A DNA stretch of 64,000 nucleotides from Undaria pinnatifida (Eukaryota; Sar; Phaeophyceae; Laminariales; Alariaceae): the NCBI GenBank assembly GCA_012845835.1, contig JABAKD010000011.1, positions 1,892,001 through 1,956,000 on the forward strand, in the 5' to 3' direction. Below the pieces are notes generated by a model, which did no database searches, had not been told where the DNA came from, and saw nothing but the letters and a program-made list of their open reading frames with translations. This document shows, one piece after another, positions 12,346 to 24,324 of the stretch (the first letter of the stretch is position 1; every line of letters begins with the position of its first letter). Both the position numbers and the translations under genes were made by a program.

Positions 12346-12954
12346 GTGACCTAAACCTCTTGAAAACCCTTCCCGCCCCCGCCCCCCCCCCCCTTTTTTT
12401 TTTCCTCGCTCTCTCTTGCTTAAACGCCCCACCTAAAATCGAAATCCGCCAGAGTAATAAACACTTCCACGCACTGGATATCGCCTCATTATCGTTTTAG
12501 AGCCGTCCATGCCACTGCTGCAATCCCCCCCCCCCCCAACGCCCCCAACGCCCCCTCCTTCCCCACCACCCGCACCATCGCCTAGACCTAGCACCACGCG
12601 TAAAGCAAACCCCTACATCTATGCGACCTAAAGCCCTCCGCCCCCGCCCCCCGCCCCCCCCCGCCACATCCCCCCCCCCTCCCCCACAGGAAGGATTTAA
12701 AGTTTCCACGCACAAATTGAGCTGCCCCACCCGTCCCCTCCCCCCCCTCTCCCCCTCCCGACCCCCTTTTGACCAAAATCAGGCCCCCACGTCCTTCAAA
12801 ACTCCTCCCTCCTCTCACCGGTTATTCGACTTACAGGATTCACTTGATAAACTGATGCATTTCCTTCCATAGCTGTCAGATTTTGTCCCCCTCAGAAACG
12901 GGTTTTATAGTTTCCGCGCACAGACCGCCTAATATCACCCTGTTGACCCTGATA

Positions 12955-13085
12955 GCTACACTGTAGTTGCAAGGGGAGTCGCCGACCTATATCCTTAATG
13001 AGGACACACAACCCGTAATACGCGCGATCGGAGTATCAAACACAGCTTGCAAAGATGAGTTTCGGCAAAATATTCGATCTCACAT
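12955..13085 (+). repeat. Mini-ORF repeat copy (ATG 13055)
   Basis: The full upstream block (GGGGAGTCGCCGACCTATAT, TAATACGCGCGATCGGAGTA), then ATG with MSFGKIFDLT, after which it diverges. Confidence 0.55.
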
Positions 13086-13574
13086 TTTATATACGGCACT
13101 TTAGAGTGGGCTAGTGTTACGATATCCCGTCCCCATCTATTTGTTGTGGAGGCTTAGCTATTTCTGTGAAAGAGTTTGAAAACCCCTTGCCATCTCTGAC
13201 AAATCTCAGGAGTCATGTCAGGACGCAAGAGGTTCGGTATGAATGATACCAACAACACCCGTGAGTGACCAAGTGAAACAGCATAGTCGGGCCTGCTGCG
13301 TACTGCTTCTTTCGTAATCAGGGCACAGCGAGAGTAGCACCTCAATATAAGAGTTAGGATGATAGCATCGTTTTGGACGCGTTAGAAGGGTAAACTGACC
13401 CTGTTACAGTCTAGCTCCATTCAACTACCCCTTCGGGACCCAGATACAGCAAAGGACACCTACTAAAAAACAGAGTAAAAAATACTGGCTCAGGTTGGGT
13501 TTCTTATTCTGGAGAGGTGACTGTACACTATAACTTATGTGTAACGACTACCGAAGTTCTTGTTTTCCAGGGCT

Positions 13575-13850
13575 CTTCACGGGTCGGATCACTTGTCATG
13601 GGTCGGATCAGAACAAGGTGACCTGACCCGACCCGACCCGACCTGTGAGATTTAGATAAACTCGTGACCCGACCCGACCCGACCCAACCCATGATATTTC
13701 CATTATCTCGATACCGACCAGACCCGACCCGACCCGACCCGACCCGACCCGACCCATGATATTTCAACTATCTCTTGACCGACCCGACTCGACACGCGAG
13801 TTTATTGAAATCTTCCTGGCCCGACACACGGGCCAGATCATGACCCGCGG
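13575..13850. repeat. (ACCCG)n pentanucleotide array with spacer units
   Basis: Four blocks of GACCC repeats separated by GATATTT/GAGATTT spacers, ending TCTTCCTGGCCCGACAC as at 2980-3005. Confidence 0.75.
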
Positions 13851-14435
13851 AAAGCCCTGTTATTTTCCTGTACGTAGCAGCCTGGCTTTCTTATGACCCT
13901 GTTTCTTATTGAAAATAAGTGTCTTATGCATGCATAGCCACTTGTCAAATGGCAAGTGTGGCCCTCTACGGCGTGAACGCGCCGCATACACGTAGTAGTA
14001 CTGGTATGAACCATGCGGCGTATGTGTCGTGCAAAACTCCGTTGCGTTGAAACTTCGGCTATAAGCGGGGTAAATTGTCATTGCATTGAGTACCCATTTT
14101 TAAGGCCATCCGGTTCAAGATTTTTCGGGAGATGATGACAAAAACAAACCAACAGAAAACACCGGGCAAACTGGCGTGCAACCATAACCAAAACAAACGG
14201 AACCAGCGTCGGATGGTTGCCGCAGTGTCGTAGCAAAAGACAATACCATGCCTGAGTATGTGATAGTGCTACCTGCATTGTTTCGGCTCATCGTTACACA
14301 CGGTAGAGAAGAAGACCACGGAAAGAGGCCTGTCACGGGGTGGTCTTGAAGCGGGCGCACCACTGAAATCCGCCTGTGATTCCCCGGTCCCGGTAGCCCG
14401 CGTTGCTTGGTATGTCCGTGTTTTCGGCGCGTCTT

Positions 14436-14928
14436 TCACGATAGAGGTGGCCCGTTCTGGCCGAAACGTTTTCTGGATGACGGGGTTTCTTATCCCAAAA
14501 TCGTCGCAAAACAAAACAAAACAAAAAACGAAAAACAAAACAAAACAAAACACTTTTTTTGTTTTTTTGCATTATTTTTTATTTTTATTTTTATTACGAA
14601 ATATCGTCAGCGCTGCGAGATCGACAAAATTTTAGGATCGATACAAGTTCTCATCTTCATCTTTGACGTATTCTACAATTGAGGTATTAAGGTATACCTT
14701 TTTTTGGCGAAACTTTTTTCTGAATGACGGGGCTCCTTAACCCAGAATCGTCGGAAAAAAATAAATAATAGGTCATTTTTTGGCATGATTCTCGTTGTGT
14801 ACCTAGGCCATGGATTTTTTCATCCGGTACGTAGCAGTTTTGTTTTTTTGCTCCAAATCCGTTTCTGGGAGAGCTCTTAAGCTCCCAAAGTTAGGAATCT
14901 CAGAAAAAAAGTGGTGCACCTCTTTTGC
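14436..14928. mobile_element. MITE family 2: one partial and one near-complete copy in tandem
   Basis: The partial copy (about 14436-14560) has ACGATAGAGGTGG and TTTCTGGATGACGGGG and breaks in an (AAAAC)n run. The second (about 14669-14928) has CTGAATGACGGGGCTCCTTA, TTTTTCATCCGGTACGTAGC and the end GTGGTGCACCTC. Confidence 0.55.
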
Positions 14929-15234
14929 AAGTCACGTGACAATACCGGCCGCTGTTTTTTTGTTGTTGTGACCCATGCCGCGGTGCAGGTGCGCCCAGTT
15001 TTTTTTTTTTTTTCTGAAGCTCCTCACTCGTGTTAATATAATAAGGTGAAGAGGCAGTTACGGACAGCAGGCCACCCTTTCTTTTTTGCAGGCTTCTTCT
15101 ACTAGGCAGGTTTCGCGTTGGTCACTCACTTGTACTAGGTGTAAGCTCTTGTGCTAGTTCCACACACGCCATGGACGAACTGAATAGCGTTCAATTCCGC
15201 GAGTCAACAGCATCATCCCCTTTTTCCCTATACG

Positions 15235-15256
15235 CACATGCCTTCAAAGGCATGTG
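15235..15256. repeat. Short near-palindrome
   Basis: CACATGCCTT and its exact inverse around CA. It is shorter than the 54.7- and 61.8-kb hairpins. Confidence 0.6.
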
Positions 15257-15259
15257 AAA

Positions 15260-18200
15260 CCCTTTTATATCCAGCCGTATCCCATATCTTACGCCTTGTT
15301 AGGCTCCCAGGGGAATACCATAACACTAGCCCACCCTATACCTGTCTGAACCCCCCAAAAAAATGAATTTGATGAGAAAAATTAAAGCGCAAGTCCCCGA
15401 TGAAAACCTCCTGGGGCCCAGGTATAAATAGAACACGCCAAGAAAACACGCGAAACAAAAAAAATAGGATATATTCCAGCGATACTGGGGGAAAAACACG
15501 CCAAAAATATTAATCCTTTGGTGGCATGTGGCGTGTATCAGCTCTTAGCTGGTGTACGCTCGTAGGCTCGCTTTCGGATGACCCGGTGAAGACACAGCCT
15601 AAAAATATGATTTGAGGCAAACGAAGGCCACGGTTAGGTGAGCCTACAAGAGCAGAGAGCTCTAGCAGAGAAGATGTTGTTCGGCGACCCCAGGCCGATA
15701 TGTTGATTGATGATTTGTTTGCTCAGCAGATGAGAGCTGATAGTGAGCAAAGAGGAGTGATCGAGGTGGACCTGATCATCACCTGATCGAGACGGCACAA
15801 TGCCTTAATCCACGGACAGATGTGCTCTACGAGTAGTTGTCTGATCTACCTACAGCAACGTTTCCTGAGGCTTGCTCGTGGTCTACCGTACCTATGGCAA
15901 TATTCCCTGAGGTTTGCTTCTGGGAGCTTAGCGACGTCAACGTCCCGACGGTCAACCTGAAATCATATTCCATGAAAGTTGCTATCGGTACGTTATTGCG
16001 CCGCATTATTTTTCGTACTATTACTCGTAAGTACTACATGTACCAGCTTTTGGATATGACTAACCAGTAAGCTGCTGTGCATCATGTATCCAAGATATTG
16101 CTGAGATTTCTGCATGCTAAATACCGCATCGATAAACGACATCTAACAGACTTACTATACGTAACTGTCTGTTGTACGAACAGGTCGTAATGTATACCAG
16201 ATAACTCTTAAGTGTTATCAAGTAACGACATGATGGTTACTGACGTATGAACAGCTACGAGCAACACCCCGTACAATGACGAAGTTCTACTCCAACGACG
16301 AACAACGTTCTGCTGTGCAAATACAAAAAACGCGACCGAGTGATCGAAGCGTAGCTTTCAAGTACACGACTGGTCGATATATGGTCGTTTTTCGATTGCG
16401 TGGTTCGTCGCGTCTCGTCCAACTGGGTTTTCGAGTTGAAATGTCTTCAAACCGTCGACTTCTACATACGAAATGGGGGCTGGCACGATTACGTGATCCG
16501 ACTGCTTGGCAAGGTTCGGCATTTAATTCGTTGCGTACGTACGTGACGGGGGATGCTACGATTACGTCATGTCTGGTTGTTCTATCGTCGTTTCTCTTTC
16601 TGTACGTAACGGAGCCACGGACTGGTCCGATATCACTACTACTGCTGCACTGCTGCTGTTGCACTGCTGCTGTTGCTGGAGTGAAAACGGCTGCGCATAC
16701 GCACGAACGCACCTACTCATACTGCTATGCTGCGCTACGTATGAGAGACGAAACACGAGTCGTACCTGGTATGATAGTATAAAATGGCCTTCATTACGTT
16801 TGGCGCCCATCTTCGGCGGAGGGCTACTAAAATGTACCAGGTAGCGCGTGAAAGCATGCGGGGCTAAACCAAAACATAAGAAAATGCATGGGCTTTCTGG
16901 TTATAAATATCAAGAGAATACCAGGAGTTGCCTTATCGTAACACGGGATCGCCGGAGCGACGGCTCGGGATCGTGCAAAATGACACCTTCCGGAATCGTC
17001 ACAGAACAGTTCGGGGACTGTCGGAGCTACCGGGTTGCCACGAGAGCAATGTGAGGTCGCAGAAGAGGTCTCTTTCGGCAGCGGGCCACAAACATCATCA
17101 TTTATCTATTGGAGTTGCTGGTGGAGAGTATCTGCTGGAAATTGCCACATCACTTACCGCTTTGGGTTGCTGGAACACCTGAAAAGCATCATCATTGTTC
17201 AGGCCTGCTCAAGTTGCTTGACATCATCGTCGTTTGGGACTGGACGGACATGTTCGCTTCGGGGGTTGCTGCGTCGCCACCATCTGGATCGCCAGGAAAG
17301 ACCTCCGCACCGTCCACGGTCGCACCCACGTAGCGGCAAGATTTACTGGCTCCGTGGTCGTGGTACCACAAGCATTCTCTGTACGGGAGGGCGGTCGGAA
17401 ACGTGGCTAAGCTGCTAGACTATTTACGCAAGTTTTTTTCTTTGTAGTAGCACCACGTACGTTCCTTTTGTACGGGGGGGGGTTCAAAAACGTCGTCGGC
17501 CGCTACAGCAAGTATTATTAGTAGTTATTTTTATTTCTTGATCAACACACTAGTCGTTGAAATTTGTTGCACGTTTTGCTTCTGTGCTTGAGAATTGTTG
17601 AGAAGATGCATTCACTACGCAGTACGCACATGGATTTCTACCTTGGTTTTGCAACAAGTCATATACTGATAATTAACATTGCTGATTTAGTTTGACATTT
17701 TAGAACTGATACATACAAGGCCAACATTGACTGGCGTAGTATTTTTTGTAGCGTACGGAGTGACCCCCTACTGAGCATGTCTGTCTGGTAAATATATAGT
17801 GAGACCCGCACGGTTTCCAAGTTTCTGTGTGTGATATTTTTCGGTTTGTACGCTATAGATAGTCCATGCGTTAAACCCGTCCGTCAAAGCAGTCATTTGC
17901 CTTCAGGTTACCTGGTTTTGAGTTGTAGGTGTTGTGTTAGTTTTAGAAGGATGACCGTCCGTCGAAAATGAAGCACGGTTACAGGTCATGCTGTTTCGAC
18001 GCGGCAAAGAAGTGATGAAACTTTAACTGCGATTGATTTTGCTTCGTAACACCACAGATAAGTACTGCAGACAAAGTACGCTGGCCGCGTAACGAGCGTC
18101 AGAATGAAAAACAACTTGGAATAGGTTTGATGACACTTGCAGCAAGTACCAAGCAAGCATACAATGTATCTAAGTTATTGAGTAATCCGAGTTTATAGCT

Positions 18201-18465
18201 GAGCAACAAGTTGACGTATTCTATTCCACTTCAATCGGGGGGTCGTGTTGAGGATAGCAACTTTGCTAGTGGTACAACGGAATACTAGGTAGTCCATCGT
18301 AGCCTATCGATTGCGCTGTTAAGTACATGTACGAAGTCATCTGGCATACGTAGCTCGTACCTTTTAGGACACAGCAGCATAACGTGCTGTTATACACGAC
18401 TGGTATACACGAGTGAGTACGTAGATATGTTCAGAGTATCGGATCATTTCGATGTTAAGGGTAGG
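15260..18465. other. Intergenic, no gene recognised
   Basis: Has a TATAAATA at about 15423, a CTG-rich patch at 16640-16680, and overlapping open frames of 70-170 codons on both strands with no recognisable domain. TATAACACTAGCCCA-like text at about 15322 recurs at about 20276, but an LTR pair could not be shown. Confidence 0.4.
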
Positions 18466-18468
18466 TAC

Positions 18469-19055
18469 TAGCCCAATGCCATCCTTAGCCAGTTCCTAGG
18501 GTCTGTTAGTATGACAATTTTCTTTTTTTCTTTTTCTTTATTTTTTTTTCTTTTTCTTCTCTTCTTCTTTCCTTGCTTTCTTGCCTTGTCCTTTCTTGCT
18601 TTGTCTTTTTCTTCTCTTTGCTTGCCTTTTTCGTTTTGTTTCGTTTTTCTTCTCTTTTCTTTCCTTTCCTTTATCTTCTTTTCTTTTCTTTGTTTCTCTT
18701 TCTCCAATTGACTTATGCCTGTCGTGCGTATGCGGAGTGATAGATACTACGTGTAATATATACGTGGTAGTCTTCCTTGGGTGGCAATCGGAATATTTGG
18801 TTTCTTGGAGGCATGAGTAGTGAGACGTATGCACCGGCCTGGACCTGGCACATCGTGGACTGACTCCAGATTTCACTTTTATATGTTTCTGGTGGAGGCA
18901 TGAATTGCGTCAGCTGTGATATATATATGCGTGTACCACCTTGGGTTATGTGTGTTTTTTCCTGGGGTATTCCTCAGCTCCAGAGTGACTGGAGCCTGTG
19001 ACCACGGGCTTGATTATTATGCGAGTTAATGTGAGAACAACAACAACAACAACTA
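18469..19055 (+). mobile_element. LINE 3' end, 5'-truncated copy
   Basis: About 590 bp matching 59815-60407, with GCCCAATGCCATCCTTA, the pyrimidine tract (18512-18706), GTGGTAGTCTTCCTTGGGTG, GTTTCTGGTGGAGGCATGAA, and a (CAA)n tail. It has no coding part, as expected of dead-on-arrival retrotransposition. The long frames here are pyrimidine-tract artefacts. Confidence 0.75.
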
Positions 19056-19059
19056 GTCT

Positions 19060-20890
19060 TTGGTACAGAGCAGCACGATTCAGGGGTACGAGTGTAAGGA
19101 GTGATATATGCGAACGCATCGTACACACGTACCAGACACACAAGTACTTCGTAGGATCGTAGGACCATGGGAGTATAGTAGACCCGATATCATCGTATAT
19201 TGCGGCGGAACCCTCAAATGTCAGTGCAAGCTGATCCGAAGTTATTGCTCGTTTCTTGAGGCAATCACACCGCTTGCTTTTTAGGGTGGTTCGTACGCTT
19301 TCATGGGGTCTCGACCTGTGATCGATCGAGCAGGCACCGCGCACCTTCTCTCACAACTCACCAACAACACTCTTCCCTCTTCGTCTCTTCTTCGAGACCG
19401 CTATAAATAAAAAGAGCACTGCCCTTGGGGAATCTTTTTCCCATCAGCTCTGCGGAGCCTGAATATTGATTGCAACGGCTCACTAGCATCTGCCGAGTAC
19501 CTCTCGTGCGAGATCTGGCATGACCCAGAGCAACTGCACGTAGCGGACGTACCCCCCTCCATGACACTGGTCTCTCACACAGTGGTTGCTTTGGATGCTG
19601 TATTTCTTTCACTAGTTCTTGCTGCCCGCCTGATTCTTCTGACAAAAAGGGGGCGGGCCGGTTTCATTCAGGCAGCCGATAACGCCTGCCAGAAAAAGAG
19701 GGGACACTTGCTATAAATCAAAACGCCGCAACGGGGGAAGGGGTGTACTCGGTATTCATGCATGGCCTCAGTCGTGTGACCATATGGGATAGCCCCTATC
19801 ATCCTTGCAATGCCGGGACGGAGCATGGTGGGTTTTCACCGACCAGGAATAATGCTCGCATCAAGCGCGCAGCACCGTGAGGTGTTCGGCGAGTAGATTG
19901 AACGGTGAATTGCATCCTACTAAGAACCGCTTGTGAGCCGGACATGCATATGGATGGCAGCTTCAATGAGTTATTATAATTTCCGGCGAGGCCACTTCGA
20001 GAGACAGCAATGAACGGGAGTACTATGTAACTGCCTCGTGGGTGCCTTACCATAAACCCTAGGTGATACCATCATCATTCCCCTTGTGCGGAGTAAAAGC
20101 TCTCCACCCCGCACAAACTATCCAACTCGACCGCCAATTGTGATCGACCGCCAGAAACAAAAAAGGTACCCTGGTGATTCAGCTCATGTAGTGAGCGACA
20201 TGTTATACAGTGCCGTTGCTATCCGGAGCCAACCCAACCTATATAAAATATAGGCCAGGGGGCGGGGGAATGGTATAACACTAGCCCATTCTGAAGGGTC
20301 ATACATGCAGATTCACAGAAAGATCAGGTGGAACTAAATCCATCCGGAGAATTCGGAGAATTGATCGAAGATGCGGCGCTTCACAACCCACTCCCACATC
20401 TCTAACTTGCACGGCAGAAGTCAATTAAACTGGTGCAAAGCGAACCAGCACCAAACGTCCGACACGCCAGTACGCGAAAGCCGATGGAACGCGCATAATG
20501 CGAAGCACACATCAAAAGCACGAACGCATCGGTACGTGAAAGCCATTTGAAGGTGTACAAGGCGAATTATACACCAAAATAATGAACATACCGGTATGTG
20601 CAGGCCGAAAAATCAAGCTAAAATCACCGGAAAGCTGAACGCAAAGAACTACACGTGGGAAGAGTGGTGTCGCTTGCAAAATCAACAACATGATGAGCTA
20701 TGACTAGTCAGGCTAATGTGTACTCACCCTCCATGGAGATGGCACTAGTATCGCCATCGGTTACGCACCGTCGAGTTAAAACGACGAATTTCTGCCCTGC
20801 GGTTCTCAGCAAATATGGCCAAAATTAGCTGCAACATGCTAACCACATAAACTGGGGGCGCGAAGCGCTTCTAGCCTCCGCGAACACAAC
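19060..20890. other. Intergenic, no gene recognised
   Basis: Includes a weak ~75-bp duplication at 20450-20600 (ACG.GAAAGCC). Otherwise nothing supportable. Confidence 0.4.
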
Positions 20891-20899
20891 CGGTGTTTA

Positions 20900-21510
20900 G
20901 CTAATGCACGTTTGCCACCGGAACTGGGAGCACATAATGGCTCCTGGTTCCCGCGAACACGACCGCGCTATACCTGCCGTGGATCGACCACCGGAATCGG
21001 GAGCACGCAGCTCTCCTGGTCTCCGCGAACACGGCCAGTTCCATTGCCGTAATATCACCGCCGATATCACGTGCGTGCAGTGCCCCTGGTCGCCGTGAAG
21101 ACGACACTAGTCTTATTCCGTACGCCAACCGCCGGAACCAGGCGCGAACAGGTCCCACGTAGACGACGTGAATCGCATTCCGTGCGCCTACCGGCGGAAC
21201 CAGGCGCGCGCAGTGCTTCTTGTCCTTGCCAAGATGACAACGAACCATCACACCGTACGTTTACCTCGGGAACCAGGCGCCTGGCGACTCTAGTCGTAAC
21301 GCCGAAGGGTGCCACGGAAACCAGGCGCATGCAGCGCTGAGAATCTCCGCAAAGACGACACTAGCCATACCTCCGTGCGTTCCCCGCCGGAACCAGGCGC
21401 GCGCTGCGGCCCTGGCCCCCTCGAAGACGACGCTAGGGGAACTATAGTACGTTTACCGCCGGTGCCAGGCAAGCGCGGCGATCCTGGCCCCTACGGTAAC
21501 GACACTCGTT
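20900..21510. repeat. GC-rich minisatellite, ~50-75 bp units
   Basis: CCGGAACCAGGCGCG-like cores recur at about 21131, 21191, 21266, 21314, 21388 and 21452, each followed by a GAAGACGAC-like block. No stop-free frame has consistent protein character. Confidence 0.65.
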
Positions 21511-21514
21511 GTGC

Positions 21515-22285
21515 TTGTGGCGTGCGAATCCACAACCTTACCGTTTAAGGCGTCCACCACGTCCAGGTGTGACTCCCAGGATGTGAGGGTCTCCTTGAGG
21601 TGCGGGTACGGGAATCCAGGACCTCGAGACCGTTATGGTCGCTCCGCTCGAAGTCTTCAGGCAGGACTGGTCCGAAGCTCCCGCTGCGTCCTATCGAAGA
21701 AAGACGCCTGAATCTTGTCAACTCCGGCGTTCCTCACGACCATCGCAACTCAAGTGAATATCCTTCGGCCCCGGCATGCCGCAGGAGGCCAACAGGTGGA
21801 TGGAGGACCGCACTCCCCCACAGGGCTCAACCGAAGCTACGCCCTACGCGCAACTTTGCAACACATTGTCCGGGAAGGGACGTGTCAAGGAGATCGGAGT
21901 ACACAGGCCTCGCGCGCCGCTCGTGCATTGCTGATAACACCGTTTTACTAGACGTACTCAAATTCCCTCGCCCATACGGTGGATGTTTTGCCCATTCGGT
22001 CAAGGTGGGCTGATCACGAGCCTTCTGTCCCTTGCCATGCTAATTCGGGAACCGCAGCAACGACCAGTCCAGGCGAATGCGCCTCACGCCCAGGCCCCGA
22101 AAAAAGGGGCCCGGCTAGGTTAGAAACAGGCTGGTATCAGTCTTCTCAGAGAGAGAGAGATCCGCAACCGTTTTTTCGCGGACATGCCCTCCGCCTCTGC
22201 TCATATGACGGCTAATTTAAAGATCAAATGCTGTATTCACTAATATTAACATATTAGATTACTACTGTCTTCATGCTCCCGATGT
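21515..22285. other. GC-rich, possibly decayed coding sequence
   Basis: Overlapping open frames on the plus strand (up to 137 codons) and broken minus-strand frames with codon-like composition. It may be a decayed retroelement, but no motif could be named. Confidence 0.25.
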
Positions 22286-22640
22286 ATACCAAAACCCGCC
22301 ATCATAGTGGAGAAAACCAAAAACAAAATAATAAGACCACCCTCAGGTAGAGAAAACTTACCTACGCATTGAATCACAAGTACCAACAACCCTGACCAAG
22401 CCATCCACCATCCACATGATAAGAGCAGTATAGTGGAAACAACAGTAATACATTGATAAAATAGATATCGTGTTGGATCTAGCTCAAAATTCCCCACCTA
22501 GAGCAAAAAATACCAACACCAACCATGATAGTGGAGAAAAACAAAGTATATTAAATATTGCAAGTGCAAAAAATTAAAATACAACATCACAGGACCCCCT
22601 CCCATTAAGTGAAAAAAACTCACCCACATAGTACCAACAA
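22285..22640. repeat. Diverged duplication ahead of a mini-ORF copy
   Basis: CATCATAGTGGAGAAAA...AGTACCAACAA at 22300-22390 resembles 22525-22640. AT-rich, no gene seen. Confidence 0.45.
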
Positions 22641-22712
22641 CGCAGCTTGCAAAGATGAGTATCGACCCTAACTTCGTCGAACTCACTGCTGACGTCCTTA
22701 GATTTTTTTTTT
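22631..22712 (+). repeat. Mini-ORF repeat copy, FVELTADV subtype (ATG 22655)
   Basis: AACGCAGCTTGCAAAGATGA gives MSIDPNFVELTADVLRFF and runs on into a T-tract. Confidence 0.55.
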
Positions 22713-22984
22713 TCAATATCGCCGCGTTCGATGCTACCCAGAAAAAGTTTGCGTTTTTCTGGCAGCCCCCCTCTTGCTTCCGAAAATAGACGCATTCCCA
22801 TTTTATGGACAGCCAGCAAGAGCAAGCAATGCGAAGCAACGAATCAAACACATATTGCAACGCATTTGGATCACCGCAATGCCGCGTTTTCAGGGACCGG
22901 GAGCTAACGGTTTCTTGGTTGCTAAGACCAAACGTAATCCGTAGTACCAGGTATTTATTTACACTAGCGGTACGGCCACGGTTC

Positions 22985-23620
22985 CGCTGCGGCACCTCGA
23001 TGTTGTCCCAAGGGGCAACTCCCACGCCGCGTTCTGCCTCCATGAACCCAGACAACCAGCCCTCAGCCATCACGGCCGATGGGGGCGGGGTTTCCACACC
23101 GTCTGAGGCGGTATCGACCCGGGGGACCACCGTTTTCGTCCCCGGGTCGTCAGAGTTGTAGACCTATGAAAGGATTTCTGATCCGGGGATGTGACCTTAT
23201 AATCTTCTCGAGTGCGGCCGGATCTTGCCATTGCCCCGGGGGCAACTCTCGCCGCGCGCCGCCTCTATGAGCCGAGCCAATCAGCAATCAGCCGATGGGG
23301 GTGGGGTTTCCACACCGTGCGGCGCGGTATCGACCTGGGAGATCACCGTTTTCGTCCGCGGGTTGTAGGATTTGTAGATGTATTGAAGGATTTCTGATCT
23401 GGGGATGGGTCTATATCCTCTCCGGGTGCCACTGGGTCCATGAGTCTCAGCAAATCAGCGATCAGTCAACGCGGGGTCGTGGTTTCGACACCGTGCGGGG
23501 CGGTATCGACCCGGGGGATCGCCATTTTAGTCCCTGCTGTTCGGTCGTAGTTGTAGATATATGGAGATTTTTCAGAGACGGGGATGGGACCCTACCCTCC
23601 TCAAGTGCAGCGGAACCTCG
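22985..23620. repeat. ~170-220 bp tandem repeat, three units
   Basis: GGGGTTTCCACACCGT, GCGGTATCGACC and ATTTCTGATC recur with starts near 23078, 23296 and 23468. Confidence 0.65.
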
Positions 23621-23743
23621 ACGGCTCTATTGTTGGAATATTCCTGTTCAGCACCAACCTCCCAGAAAGTAAACAGCGGCCTCTGGCAGGTATTTGACAG
23701 GCCAATCAGCGGTCCAAATCGAAACTCGAAATTGTAAACCCAC

Positions 23744-23842
23744 CAGCATGACTGGCTTGATGGCTGTCAGGACTGCCTTGGGGTCGTTGGGAATGCTCAG
23801 CATGCCATAGCCACGGCTCGGCGCGGCACGAGACCTAGTGCT
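23744..23842 (-). other. Possible orphan exon
   Basis: 33 codons, phase 0 at both ends, between an AACAG acceptor and a GTGGGT donor. It reads RAAPSRGYGMLSIPNDPKAV then LTAIKPVML. The text looks protein-like, but no family was recognised and no partner exon was found. It lies 350 bp beyond the NDC1 stop on the same strand, so it could also belong to an alternative NDC1 3' end or be chance. Confidence 0.2.
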
Positions 23843-24192
23843 CTGTTGGTTGTGCCACTCACCCTCCCTACCCGTGCGGCAAGACGGGGCAGAAACGCTC
23901 TTGAGTGACGAGACCATGATCACAGACAGAAAGGCAGATGTGTTTTCTGTATTATATCATAGGGATATGCTAGACGTGTCAACATTGAATGTGGCCACAG
24001 ACGACAGGTGTCTGATTATCTTCGTGTTTTCATTGTTCCATTATCCTTCCGACTATGTGCCGCGCATAATCTACTCCAACAGAGAACGAACACTCGTGTT
24101 CCCTCTCGGCGGGACTGAACGCGAAACCCGACAAAAAAATACACCGAACACCATTTTTTAAGTACATCCTACTATTACACGACCGACTGCTA

Positions 24193-24324
24193 CTACTGCT
24201 TAGAACCGTCGCGGGAAAGCAGGTCTAGCCCAATGTCGAGCACGTCGCTCGTCACGCTGAACGCTGTCCCCGCCACAGCGCTCGCCGCCGCTCGCAACCG
24301 CTGGGGGTTGGTCGGCATGCGCAC
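24193..24324 (-). CDS. NDC1: NDC1 exon 10: C-terminal end
   Basis: The acceptor ...TTTCTTAG precedes 24324. The frame starts VRMPTNPQRLRAAASAVAG and continues for 43 codons to a TAG at 24195-24193, followed by a second TAG. In NDC1 proteins the RRxxYxxRxPTxxxR motif spans exactly this junction, and the remaining length (about 40 residues) also fits. Phase 0 matches exon 9 although the two lie 9.2 kb apart. No clear polyadenylation signal was seen downstream. Confidence 0.8.
   Translation of the reverse strand: MRMPTNPQRLRAAASAVAGTAFSVTSDVLDIGLDLLSRDGSKQ

Larger units (their letters stand above)
11750..13090 (+). repeat. Composite ~1.2-kb repeat with C-tracts, ending in a mini-ORF
   Basis: Made of ~150-bp subunits (CCAGAGTAATAAACACTTC, CATTATC..TCTAGCCATCCATG, then a C-rich run), a GCACCATCGCCTAGACCTAG block, and an end with GTCGCCGACCTATATCC and the mini-ORF. 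Aligns with 25740-26910. Open frames here are C-tract artefacts. Confidence 0.6.

Noticed and set aside
15300-20300. LTR retrotransposon of about 5 kb
   Set aside because: Only a short TATAACACTAGCCCA-like match (15322 and 20276, with a transition) links the two ends; no gag or pol motif was found between them.
22498-23130. 210-codon minus-strand open frame
   Set aside because: Crosses a mini-ORF repeat, an AT-rich duplication and a tandem repeat; no domain character.
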